Assembly: GCA_903813345.2 (NCBI GenBank)
Contig: CAIIXF020000001.1
Span: forward strand, 16,141,915 to 16,205,914
Length of the DNA: 64,000 nucleotides
Reading direction: 5' to 3'
DNA from: Owenia fusiformis
Taxonomy: Eukaryota > Annelida > Polychaeta > Sabellida > Oweniidae
Shown here: piece after piece, positions 45,469-57,700 of the stretch
Layout: each line of letters opens with the position of its first letter
Position numbering within the stretch: the first letter of the stretch is position 1
Notes under the pieces: model-generated
Seen by the model: the letters and a program-made list of their open reading frames with translations, nothing else
Told to the model about the DNA's origin: nothing
The model's database searches: none
Program-made: the position numbers and the translations under genes

Positions 45469-48035
45469 TGTAAATACTGCAACCTGCTTCAAGGGAGCCC
45501 CATCAATTTTGGACGTCATACTAACAAACAGGAGTCAATTATTCACACTTACAGATGCCTATGACACTGGGCTAAGTGATTTTCATCACTGTGTATTCAC
45601 AGTCCTGAAGGGCTTTATACCACCAGCCAAACCCAGGACTATAACATACAGGAGCTACAAGTCTTTCGATCCCGAAGCTTTCCGCGATGATCTGAAAACT
45701 ACTCCTTTCCAGACTTGCAAAGATTTTGAAGACGTCGATGACACATATAATTCCTACAGCAAACTTCTAGTCAATCTAATTGACAAGCACGCACCTTTGA
45801 AAACCAAACGATCTCGTAAAAAGGAGGTGCCTTTTATGAATGCCAACTATCGCCGTGCTATACGTAAGAAAGCTCATCTACGTAAGATCTACTACTCTAA
45901 CCGATCCACACGAAACTGGGAATCCTACAGGAAACAACGGAATTATTGTACATCTCTTCGTAGGATCTCAGTCAACAATTATTTTTTGGACAAGTGTGTA
46001 AATGGCCCGAAAAATAAGGATTTCTGGCCAACTATTAAGCCTTTTTTGTCTAATAAAGGCGTTATTTCTAATAACATCACACTACGTGAAAATGGGAAAA
46101 TTATACATGACAATTCTCAAATTTGTGATATTTTCAATGACTACTATATAAACATTGCTACCTCTATTGGATCTGATATCACGACACCAGCTAATTTAAA
46201 CCCTAGTGTCACTTCAATAATCCATAATCATCCAAATTGCTCTACATCTCAGTTTAACTTTGAACCTGTGACAGTTGATGCTGTCCAGCATAAACTTCGA
46301 AACATGAACCCAAGGAAAGCAACTGGGGAAGACAGGATCCCCCCCAAAATCATCAAAATTGGAGCTGACATTCTTGCTCATACACTTACACCTATTGTAA
46401 ACAAATCATTAGTGTCTTCCAAATTTCCTTCTGGCATGAAGCCAGCTGAAGTTTCTCCCATTTATAAAAAGAAGGACGATCTAGCTAAAGGTAACTACAG
46501 ACCTGTGAGTATCCTGAACTGCCTATCTAAAGTTCAGGAAGGTATTATTTTTGATCAACTTACCTGTTATTTTGATAATATTTTATCGCCACTACTTAGC
46601 GCTTTCAGGAAGGGGTATAGCTGCCAGTCTGTGTTACTAAAATTAGTCGAAGACTGGAAGCTTGCCCTTGATAATAACAAAGTGGTAGGTACAGTGTTAA
46701 TGGACCTGTCAAAAGCGTTTGATTGTTTACCGCACGATATTTTAATAGCCAAACTTACTGCCTATGGAGTTAGCGACTCAGCTACTTCTCTCTTGAAAAG
46801 TTACCTATCTGACAGGCCACAGAGAGTAAAAATTTCAAATTCAACAAGCTCATGGCAGACCATATTGAAAGGTATCCCTCAGGGAAGTATTCTTGGTCCC
46901 TGTCTCTTCAATATCTTTATAAATGACATATTTCTAGCCTTGAAGAACTGTAATTTATATAACTATGCTGATGACAACACAATCTCTGTGATTGGTGAAA
47001 ACAAACAATCAGTTCTTCAAGACCTGGAATCACAGTCTTCTCTTGCCATCAACTGGTTTAATCAAAATAAAATGCTGGCAAACCCTGATAAATTTCAGGC
47101 TATGGTGTTACAACGTTCAAGGATTAACTCCAATTTCCTCCCAGATACTCTAACTTTTGGCAATTCTTCAATTCAAACAGAGCAATCTGTGAAGGTCCTT
47201 GGAGTAACCCTTGACAACAAGTTCACTTTTAATGATCACATTAAAGAATTATGCATTAAGGCAGCACGTCAAATCAATGCCCTTAAACGGCTTTCAAATT
47301 TATTAGACATGAAAAGTCGCATGACAATATTTAAGGCCTTTGTCTTGTCACACTTTAATTATTGCCCGATAGTATGGCACCACTGCGGCAAGACAAATGC
47401 TCTTAAACTGGAAAAGCTCCAAGAAAGATGTCTCCGTTTTGTTTACAAGGACTATGAGTCTGATTATGATACTCTTTTAGACAAATCAGGCCTGCCCACC
47501 TTAACTCTAGGTAGACAAAGGCAGATAGCAATAGAAACTTTTAAAATCATAAATAATCAGTCTCCTAGTTACCTTAACGACATGCTTCAGGAGCGTACAT
47601 CTAGTTACAATTTACGTCACAAAAATACTCTAAATGTTCCATCTTTCAATACTGTAACACATGGCAGACACTCTTTTAGAGTTGATGCATGCTTTATATG
47701 GAACAATCTACCCAATGATCTCAGAAGTTGTGTATCTCTTACAGAGTTCAAAAAACTAATTAAATCATGGAACGGTGAAAACTGCAAATGTGCAATATGT
47801 AAATGTAAAATGTAAACCTTTCAGATTCTCTGTGCCACTATGTAAATGTATTTTAGTATGACATATGATTTTTTAGTATTTATTTAGTATTTATCTTGTT
47901 AACACTGTTACATGTTTTAAAATTTTATTTTAAAGATTTCTATGTCTATATGTCGGTCAATAGCGCTTGCGCTAATGTTTATTGTACAAAAATTATCCGA
48001 CTTGAAATAAATATTGATATGATATGATATGATAT
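45469..48035 (+). mobile_element. 5'-truncated CR1/L2/Jockey-type LINE with intact reverse transcriptase frame
   Basis: The reading frame runs to the stop at 47815 (768 codons from the ATG at 45509). It begins inside the last part of the endonuclease domain (TCFKGAPSILDVILTN, then LSDFHHCVF), so the rest of the 5' end is missing. The reverse transcriptase is complete: KATGEDRIP, YRPVSIL, LMDLSKAFDCLPHD, GIPQGSILGP and YADD (46964-46975). The C-terminal YNLRHKNTLNVP/FIWNNLP block is typical of the CR1/L2 side of LINEs. The 3' tail is a short GATAT repeat rather than poly(A). It lies antisense in the 5' region of MFSD2. Without the endonuclease it is probably unable to move. Confidence 0.9.
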
Positions 48036-48399
48036 AAGCATCTCATATCATAGTGCTGCAAGTTCCTGTGAGCCTATAAGGACACTAAATTTTCGATATT
48101 ATTAGATTTGAGAAATGAAATAAGATGATATTTTGAGAAATGAAACTGAAAGTAGACACTGGCAATGCAATGATCACAAGACAAATCAAAGTGCAGTCCA
48201 GGAATTTTCTAAATAATTAAAAATTGACAAATATAATTTGTTTTCAAGTAATTTCAATGAGCTAAGACAATGGAACATAGTATTTTCATGTTATGTGTCA
48301 GAAAAAAACATCATGTTTTCAACTGAAAGACCTATTTAACACTTATAAAGAGAGAAAATTAAAAAGTTGAAAAACTTACATCTGTTTTCATTTTTCTCC

Positions 48400-48721
48400 T
48401 TAACTATTACAAAACGAAAACACCACCCTTTTTATGATTTTTCTTGAAAGTTTTCTTTATTATGAATATATATTACTGTAAATATAAAAGATAGTAAAAT
48501 ATAAAATTAATTGATTGATCAAAATGCTTTTTGAGCTTAAATTTATAACATTTATATTAGATTCGTTTCGAGATAAAATCTACCATTTAGATCAAGTGTT
48601 ATTCAGGTTAAAGGTCGCTAATTTGTTTTCCCGCCAATTGCTACACATGGAAGGGGACACTGTTTGTTGACAGTGGATTTCTTCGTTATTTGTGGCTTGA
48701 TTTCTATCAAATTGTGTCAAA
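48400..48721. promoter_or_regulatory. Head-to-head promoter region of MFSD2-like gene and UHRF1
   Basis: The MFSD2-like gene runs left and UHRF1 runs right from this roughly 320-bp gap. TTTCCCGCC at 48627-48635 fits the E2F consensus and overlaps a CCAAT box (48634-48638), about 90 bp before the UHRF1 ATG. In mammals UHRF1 is an E2F1-responsive cell-cycle gene, so the site is plausible. A shared bidirectional promoter is inferred and depends on the unproved MFSD2 first exon. No TATA box is evident. Confidence 0.55.
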
Positions 48722-51700
48722 ATGTGGATACAAGTTCGATCATTCGATGGCAAGAAGCTGATACGTGTGGATGGCCTGTCGAAGCTTACGAAGATCGAGA
48801 ATTTGAGAGACCAACTTGTTGATCAATTTGAAGCACAACCAGAACAACAGCGATTGTTCTTCCGTGGCAAACAGGTAAGCTTATGTTGTTGTTAACTTTA
48901 TATGTTCACACATATGTAGTAGGATATCTCAAGTTAATGATAACTTAAACATATTTTGCAAAATCGAATAATGGAAAGGCTACCCACAAATATGCCACGC
49001 CCCCTTTTACTTCAGCTCCTGTCCTGATGTATGCTGACCACTGTAATGTGGGTCAAATGTTGCATGGGCCTTTAAAGATGTTGCTCAGATTAACAAAAGT
49101 TTGCAAATTTGCATTTCATTTCTATGTTTTTCTAGCGATGATACACATTCTTCTGCTGTATTTGCATAATTAATCTATTGCGTCTTACTTTTTAGTTGGA
49201 AAATGGACATTCCTTGTTCGATTATGGTGTGGGGATAAACGATGTCGTTCAGATAATGGTCAGAAAAGCTGTTGCTATTGTTAAATCTGACGAAAATTCT
49301 GAAGGCAGCAGTGGAGATGAAAGCAGTCATTCTAACAAGGAGAATAGCGAGGTATTTCCCTGCAGAACTTGTTATACGCAGTGAAGGTCAATATGACCTG
49401 GGCTTGTTAAACCATCACGTTTATTGGATAACTTAACGAATTATGTCAAAGTACATTACTAACATATATTATAGAGGTCATATTGTTATTTTGCTTTGTT
49501 TCACTAGTTTGTAGGTAAATTTGAATTCAGTTCTAGATTTTTCATTAAGATAAATTCAGTTCAGACCATACTTGTATACTAGGTGGTTTATCAACCAGTT
49601 TAGCCACATCCTGAATGCATCTATAAAAGCGCCTAAATTTTGGGTAAACAACTGTTACACGTGTCAATTGAAAGTCAAGGCAGTCTTTGTGTTTGACCTC
49701 TAGCTCAATGTTCACCTTTTTAAATCATGATCACTAAAAGGATCGAAATGCGTACTTATAGTAATATATTTCTTGAAGTTGCAAAAATGTAGATTTTCAT
49801 TGCATATGATTAATCTCAAACACGTTAAGTAATGTTTTATTGCACTTGAAAATTGCTATTTTGTCGTCATTTTTGGCGATTGATGGGTTGATCTGCACTT
49901 TTTTAGAGACTCTAAAAATGAAATTGATGGAAATTTTCAAAAATTGGTTCAGGTTAATTTGCCATTCAATATTGGTCTTGTATGGAATCAAGGTCAATCT
50001 AAATTGATAATGTTTTTGATAAATTCAGGCCTATTTTCAAAATCTCATAATTTGAGAAGCTCTGCTGAGTAAATCTCTACCCTTACTCCAAAATGGGGAA
50101 TAGACTTATTTTGACAATTTCGGACTATCACTTGAGAATAATACCTGAGGAGAACATTGTACATGATATTGTATCATTTCAAGGTTGGGAACTTGGTTGA
50201 TTATTCATGCATTCTAAATGAATACAGTTTGTGTAACTTTATTTTCAGCCGAATATCCCAATACCAAAGACCCCTGAAAAATCTGGTGCAAAACCTGACA
50301 GTCAAGACAGTGGCTTTGGCGATGACCTTGAAGGTGCTACATACAAGGTAGAAATAAATATTTTTAATCTTACAATTTATTTCACACAAAAAAAAATATT
50401 TGAAAAATAAGTGAACTGATTCATGTATATAAAAACTACTAGGTGAATATTTGGGCTGAATTTTTGTACATGATTTTCTGACCGCCGGCAAAATTTTAAT
50501 CCTAAAAATTCACTAGATTGGTTATATTACCCTGATTGACTATGTGAATCCACGCCTTATGAATCTCCAAATATTAGATTTAAATATTGAGTGAACTTTC
50601 CAGTTGGGTGATGTGATTGATGCAATGGACTGCGAACAAGGGGCATGGTATGAAGCAGAAATCACTAAGATCTGGCGTGGCAAACCAGATGAGCTAAAGG
50701 ACAAGTATGAAGAATCTGAAATTAAAGTTAAAGACAACAAACCAAAGCAAGAAGACAAATCTGAACCTGAAAAGGTGGATGAAAATGCAAATCAAGAAAA
50801 AGACAATATCAAAGATGATGATAAAATGGAAACTGATGAAGTTGAGAAAAACAATGAAATTAATGAGAAATCGAATGAAATAAATGAGAAATCAGATGAG
50901 AATGTTGATGGTGTTAAAGACAATAAGATTGATGACAGTGCGTCTGATGTCTCTACCTCCAGCAAGCAATCTACCTCCTTAGACATTGTGAATAATGATA
51001 TCACACTTACGAAAAATCCCATTGATGGATTCATTTATCAAATAAAATATGACGGGTAAGTTATTCTCTTATTACATGTTTATTCCCATTCCAACAGTTC
51101 AACATGTCATCATTTTTTATGTCACCACCATAAGTGTTTACATATTGATATGATCTTCAACTTGCGACTTTGTTAGGCAGTTGTGATTGACAGTTGGTAT
51201 CTGTAACAAATGGTAGGTGGTGACATTTTGCATGTAAATGCCTTGTCTGTTGTATGTGTTACAGTGTGAAAAATCTGAAAATTACATATGACTTGAATAC
51301 GGCATGCAAACTCAATATTTTTGATGATATGAACAGAGCAGTCCTGTCTTGCCATTGTCAAAATGACTTCAAAATTCCAATCAAAAACTAATGAATTTAG
51401 AGAATATTTTTTTTATAATTTTTGTGTTGTGGATTGTATTGCTTATAAACAGTTTTCAGAAAAGCCGGACGATGATGGATTATTCAGATGAATTAATTAG
51501 TCACTTAGTTGTTAGTTGTCCTTTTTTTCCATAGTTTGTAACCTATTTTGATTCATAAGGGGGGTGGCATATATGACGATGGTTATTGTCATTTTAATGG
51601 CTAATTTTAAAGTCACTTGTTATTTTCATGGACACGTAACTCATTCTACATTATGGTCTCCATCTTTCAGTTTTTGTACAGAGAACATAATGTACCTAGA

Positions 51701-54700
51701 TTATTGAGAGCAAATAATTTTCTGCAATGTATGAACTTTTAGAAAGATCATTGACCTCTTAAAGGTCATTGATTTTTTAACTCTTAACCATGTCAGGGGT
51801 TTCATTGGCAATGGCAGCAGACAACAGTTGTTTTCATAAAATTGCCTGTTGTTTTTTAGGGATTTTTCAACTTTACCATGTAAAATTATGATTTCCATTA
51901 ATTTTGCCTGTTGTTTTCATTAAAAGCCTGTTGCGGGAAATTCTAGTGAAACCCCTGCATGTAAACCTTGTGAAAACAACATGGAATTCCATTTGCAAAC
52001 CTGTTAAAATTCAAAAATTAATGGAGGGGGGGGGGAGTAGCCGATTTCTGCAAGGAAATTCAAGAAACCTGGAAGATTTATTTTTTCATGAGAAAGTTTA
52101 CGAATAAATCGTTAAATAGATAGGTGCACAGTATTACTAAATCTGTTAAGTATTTTATAAGTTCTTCTTTGGTGCGAGATTTATTTAAAAAGGCGAAATG
52201 CCTACAATGTGCATAAGTCAGTTTTTCTTAGGGCCGTGACATTCAACCGAAATCGGTCCCAACTGCAAACTTTTGCTTGAATAACAGTATTTGGAACTTT
52301 CATAATATGTTTTGAAGGGTTTCGGAATAAACATTGGAACCTTACCTACTATTGGCTTAGTTCAGTGTTTCCCCGATAATGTTTCCTTCAAAATTTGTCA
52401 AATATGCATGTGTATTAGTCGCATAAATATAATAAATAGTGATGATTATGCCAAGACACTGTCCTGTCAACTTATCAAGTAGGTTCGTTCCTTTTTATCA
52501 CACCCAAAGGTGCTATATTGTAATCAGTAATCAGGCGGGCGTCCCGAATAATCTTGTCTACAGGTTTCCAGCCAAACCGTTTGAGGGATTCATTTGAAAT
52601 TCTCAGGGATGTTTCTACCTATGAAAGTTTAGAACTGATTAGTTTTTCGGCATTCTGGGTAAATGTTAAGGTGGCCATTTTGGATTTTCCGTCCTAAAAT
52701 CTTGTCTGAGGTTTCTAGCCAAACCATTTGAGGGATTCATTTGAAATTCTCAGGGATGTTTCTACCTATGAAAGTTTAGAACTGATTAGTTTTTTGACAT
52801 TCTGGATAAATATTAAGACGGCCATTTTGGATTTTCCGTCCTAAATTCTTGTCTGTCAAGGCTTGTCTACAGGTTTCCAGCCAAACCGTTTGAGGGATTT
52901 AATTGAAATTCTCAGGGATGTTTCTACCTATAAAAGTTTAGAACTGATTAGTTTTTCGGCATTCTTGGTAAATGTTAAGGTGGCCATTTTGGATTTTTCG
53001 TCCTAAAATCGTGTCTGTGAAGGCTTGTTTTAAAAAATAAAAAAGAATTTCCTATTGAGAGCAATGTTAAATTAAAGCATTTTTTTTAAAAAATAACTAA
53101 ACGGTCAATTTTTTTCAGGAAAATCTGAATTGTAGAAAAAAGCTGATACACTGTGAAGTAATACCTTAAAACGTGTCTCTTGAGGGTTGTTTACAGGTTT
53201 CATGGATTCATCCTAAATAGAGATGTTTCTAGGGAAAGTTCAGAACTGATAAGTTTTTAGGCAGTCTGGGTAAATGTTAAGGTGGCCATTTTGAATTTTC
53301 CATCCCGAAAAGTGTATTCTGTTCAAGGGTGCGATTCTGTTCACCCTGTGGCTTGTTTGTTCCTTTTCATTTGTGGTCAGAAAGTGGTTCCAAAAGTTCA
53401 GATTCCATGAGACAAAGTTCCAATTCCGATTCTGGCACAGCCCTAGTTATTTTTCTACCATAAAGCAGGAGTCCAGAAGTCTACACGACCTGTTATAAAT
53501 ACTAACAGATGGCATTATCAATATATGTCATTACTGTTTTTTAAAAATTATTTACAAAACGTGAAGAAATAATCAAATTTTAGAGTGAACAGAAGAGGCC
53601 GGGGGAATGGAGGGGGTGGAGTTATTCACTAGTTTACATCCCCTTTTGTTCACTCTAAAATTTGATTTTTCTTTTCAGAGAATTTTGGAACTCATTTTTA
53701 AAATACAGCAGAGATTCATTTGTCATTGATTACTTAATCTATATGTATTTATTACAGGCTTTGTAGACTACCACTAAAAAAACTTGCACGCTGGTGGCAT
53801 TGCGCCTTCTTTCATAGACATTACACCTTAGAAGTGTATCAATTATTCCCCATACCATGCACCTATTCATTTTGCAATTTATTCATTAACTTTATCTTGA
53901 GAAAATAAATCATGCAGATATGTGGAATTTTCTAGCAGAAATCGGCTACTTCCCCCTCGTTCATTTTTTTTTTCTTTCTTATCACCGGATGTGTTTATGA
54001 ACACATGGAACTGCCTTATGGTGAGTTCAAGTCAGGTAGGTCAGATATCCTTACTTCATTTTTGCCTTCATATTTTCTTTGGCTTGTGATATTTTTCACT
54101 TTGGAGAGTTTCATCCACATATTTTGAAGAGGAAATGAGGATGACCTTTTTATCGCACTTTGAAAAAGTGCTATATTGTCGTCGTCTTGTGCTGTTGGGC
54201 GGGCGTGCGGGCGGGCGGGACATAAACCAAATCTTGTCATCAAATTTCCAGGATAACTGCTTACCTGTTCAACTTGAAATTTTTACAGATGCAAGAGCAG
54301 ACTAGTACCAAGATCTGATTAGGTTAAGGGCATGCTGGGTAAACTATGTGGCGGCCATTTTGAATTTTTCAACAAATCTTGTCATCAAAATTCCAGGAAA
54401 ACCACTTATCCGTTCAACTTGAAATTTTTACAGATGCAAGAGCAGACTATTGGCAAGATCTGACTAGGTTTTGGGTATGCTGGCTGAATTACATGGTGGC
54501 CATTTTGAATTTTTGAATTTGGCGGCCATTTTGAGTTTTTCAACTTGCTCCAAATTGACCAAATTTTTTTTTTAAAAACATCTACAAGTTCTCAGAAGTT
54601 CAAATCTGACCTTAGATTTCAGATTTCACCTTTCGTTCACCTTCAGTGACCTTGAAAAGGTCAAAAAAGTTGATTTTCTAAATTGATATTTTGGATTTAA

Positions 54701-57700
54701 ATTTAGGTCAGCTTAATTACAAAACACCTACTGAGGTCTGAAAAAGTGAAATTTTCAAGGTCGAAAGTCAAGGTCATTAAACTAGGTCACAAATGATGTT
54801 ATCCAAGTTTCTCAAAGTTTGAGACTACAAATCAATTCTTGTCATCAAAATTCCAAGAAAACCGCTAACCTGTTCAACTTGAAATTTTTACACATGCAAT
54901 AGCAGACTAGTGCCAAGATCTGATTAGGTTAAGGGCATGCTGGGTAAACTACGTGGTGGCCATTTTGAATTTTTCAACAAATCTTGTCATCAAAATTCCA
55001 GGAAAACCACTTATCCGTTCAACTTGAAATGTTTACAGATGCAAGAACAGACTATTGCCAAGATCTGATTAGGTTTTGGGTATGCTGGCTGAACTACATG
55101 GTGGCCATTTTGAATTTTTCAATTTGGCGGCCATTTTGAATTTTTCAACTTGCTCCAAATTGACCAAATTTTTTTTTTAAAAACATCTACAAGTTCTCAG
55201 AAGTTCAAATCTGACCTTAGATTTCAGATTTGACCTTTCGTTGACCTTCAGTGGCCTTGAAAAGGTCAAAAAAGTTGATTTTCTAAATTGATATTTTGGA
55301 TTTAAATTTAGGTCAGCTTAATTACAAAACACCTACTGAGGTCTGAAAAAGTGAAATTTTCAAGGTCGAAAGTCAAGGTTATTAAACTAGGTCACAAATG
55401 ATGTTATCCAAGTTTCTCAAAGTTTGAGACTACAAATCAATTCTTGTCATCAAAATTCCAAGAAAACCGCTAACCTGTTCAGCTTGAAATTTTTACACAT
55501 GCAATAGCAGACTAGTGCCAAGATCTGATTAGGTTAAGGGCATGCTGGGTAAACTACGTGGTGGCCATTTTGAATTTTTCAACAAATCTTGTCATCAAAA
55601 TTCCAGGAAAACCACTTATCCGTTCAACTTGAAATTTTTACAGATGCAAGAACAGACTATTGCCAAGATCTGATTAGGTTTTGGGTATGCTGGCTGAATT
55701 ACATGGTGGCCATTTTGAATTTTTCAATTTGGCGGCCATTTTGAATTTTTCAACTTGCTCCAAATTGACCAAATTTTTTTTTAAAAAAACATCTACAAGT
55801 TCTCAGAAGTTCAAATCTGACCTTAGATTTCAGATTTGACCTTTCGTTGACCTTCAGTGGCCTTGAAAAGGTCAAAATTTTGATTTTCTAAATTGATATT
55901 TTGGATTTAAATTTAGGTCAGCTAATTACAAAAGACCTACTGAGGTCTGAAAAAGTAAAATTTTCAAGGTCGAAGGTCATCAAATTAGGTCATAAACAAT
56001 GTTATCTAAATTTTCCCAAAGTTCAAGACTACAAATAAATTCTTGTCATCAAAATTGCAGGAAAACCGCTAACCTTGTCAACTTGAAATGTTTACAGATG
56101 CAAGAGCAGACTAGTGCCAAGGTCTGATTAGGTTTTGGCCATGCTGGGTAAATTGCATGGTGGCCAGTTTGCTCTTCAAAGTGCGATATTTATCACTGTG
56201 TGTCTTGTTACAATATGATAAATCATAAACAAATGATAAAATTATTAAGAGAAGAAACACAATAAAGTTCATAAAATCCCTGGAGGGGAGTGTATGAAAC
56301 GTTCACTGGGATCTATATGGAATATGGCAAAGACGTCAATATAATTTTCATCAACATGCTGTATACACCCTAACATCACAGTGATTGTTGTGTTAGTCAT
56401 GTGTCCCTAAGTAATGTCCCTTTGAAAAGAATTAACATGTTCATTCTTTTTATGGGACACAAAGGGACAACCGATAGACAATGTCCCTTGATGTCCCATG
56501 GAAATGTCCGATCTTGTCCATTCATGTCCCATTAAAATATTTTACTCTATAGCTCCCTTAATGTCCCATCATGTCCTATTGGTGTGCAGATAGCTGTACA
56601 AGCCTCCAAACTCAGAGTAGATATAATACTTTATAACTCTACTTTTTTAGGTATGAGGATGATGGAGATAATAAATTAACAAGTCGATATATCAGACCAC
56701 GTGCACGGAACAACATCAAATTCACAGATGTAAAAGTTGGAGATAAAGTGACAATAAATTACAATGAACTTGATGAAGATCAAAGAGGCTTCTGGTACGA
56801 TGCAATAGTCACGAGAAAAACTGATACACGAACAAAGAAAGAATTATTCGCCTCTATATTTGTAGGGTAAGTAGAAAATATGAAACTGTGGAGTCTATAA
56901 AAAGTACAAATAATTGTAATATACCATATGGTATATTTTTTGTTGATACCCTACTAAAATATGTTTCTTGATGGCAGTCTGTCTCTCTTGAACAAATAAT
57001 TACCTGAAATACATTTTTCACTGGTTGTTCCAGAACTGCAGCCAGTGTTCGCCTGGACAACTGCAAGGTGCTGTTCATTAATGAAGTGATGTCCATAGAG
57101 CAACCAGGATCACAACTGAACATCAACACACACGGGGCTGCAGCCTCACCAGTCAAACGTAAGAACAAAATATAAATTTTTACTCTGCACTTGAGGTTCA
57201 GGCCATATGAAATTCAGATCTGTGAAATCAAAAGAGAAATTAAGGTTGAATGTTTAAAGGGACATTAGATAAGTAGGTTAATTTTGAAACACCTTTGCTG
57301 CATCATTATACATGCATACACGTTTCTTTAACCTTCTGCATGCTAACTTAATTCAGCAAATATATCCCACGCGACTGACTTATTTTTCAAAGAGTGCAAA
57401 AATGATATGCCTGGACTAAATAATTAATATCTCAATAACTACTGAATGAATCTGGATAAAATTTTCACAAAGAGAAGATACATTGGCCTGGCTCATGAAA
57501 AAAATGTTCTCATGAATTTTTTACATAAATAAACAGGACTGGGCATAAATATACCATGAATACTCCTCCAGAATCCGCCGCTTCGCCCCTGTGGAGATTC
57601 AACGTCTGGTAAGAATCCAAAACTGAATTTGCAGCGATCGAATGTTCATTTTTCAGTTCAGAAAATATTCTAGTTTCTATTTTCGATGACCATTATCGGC

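Larger units (their letters stand above)
44812..48070. repeat. 37-bp inverted repeat pair bracketing an exon and a LINE
   Basis: 44812-44848 (starting CACAGGAACTTGTAGCACTA) and 48034-48070 are reverse complements at 36 of 37 positions. The right copy abuts the GATAT-repeat 3' end of the LINE. They enclose the most 5' recognised MFSD2 exon and the whole LINE. Confidence 0.8.

Noticed and set aside
45509-47815. 768-codon frame as a host gene
   Set aside because: All reverse transcriptase motifs are present, the endonuclease is cut off, and the 3' end is a GATAT repeat. It is a LINE.
48380-48391. ATGAAAACAGAT followed by GTAAGT as first coding exon of the MFSD2-like gene
   Set aside because: Neither candidate acceptor of the next exon (before 44998 or about 45053) continues the frame. 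It may be 5' UTR or unrelated, so it was not included in the model.
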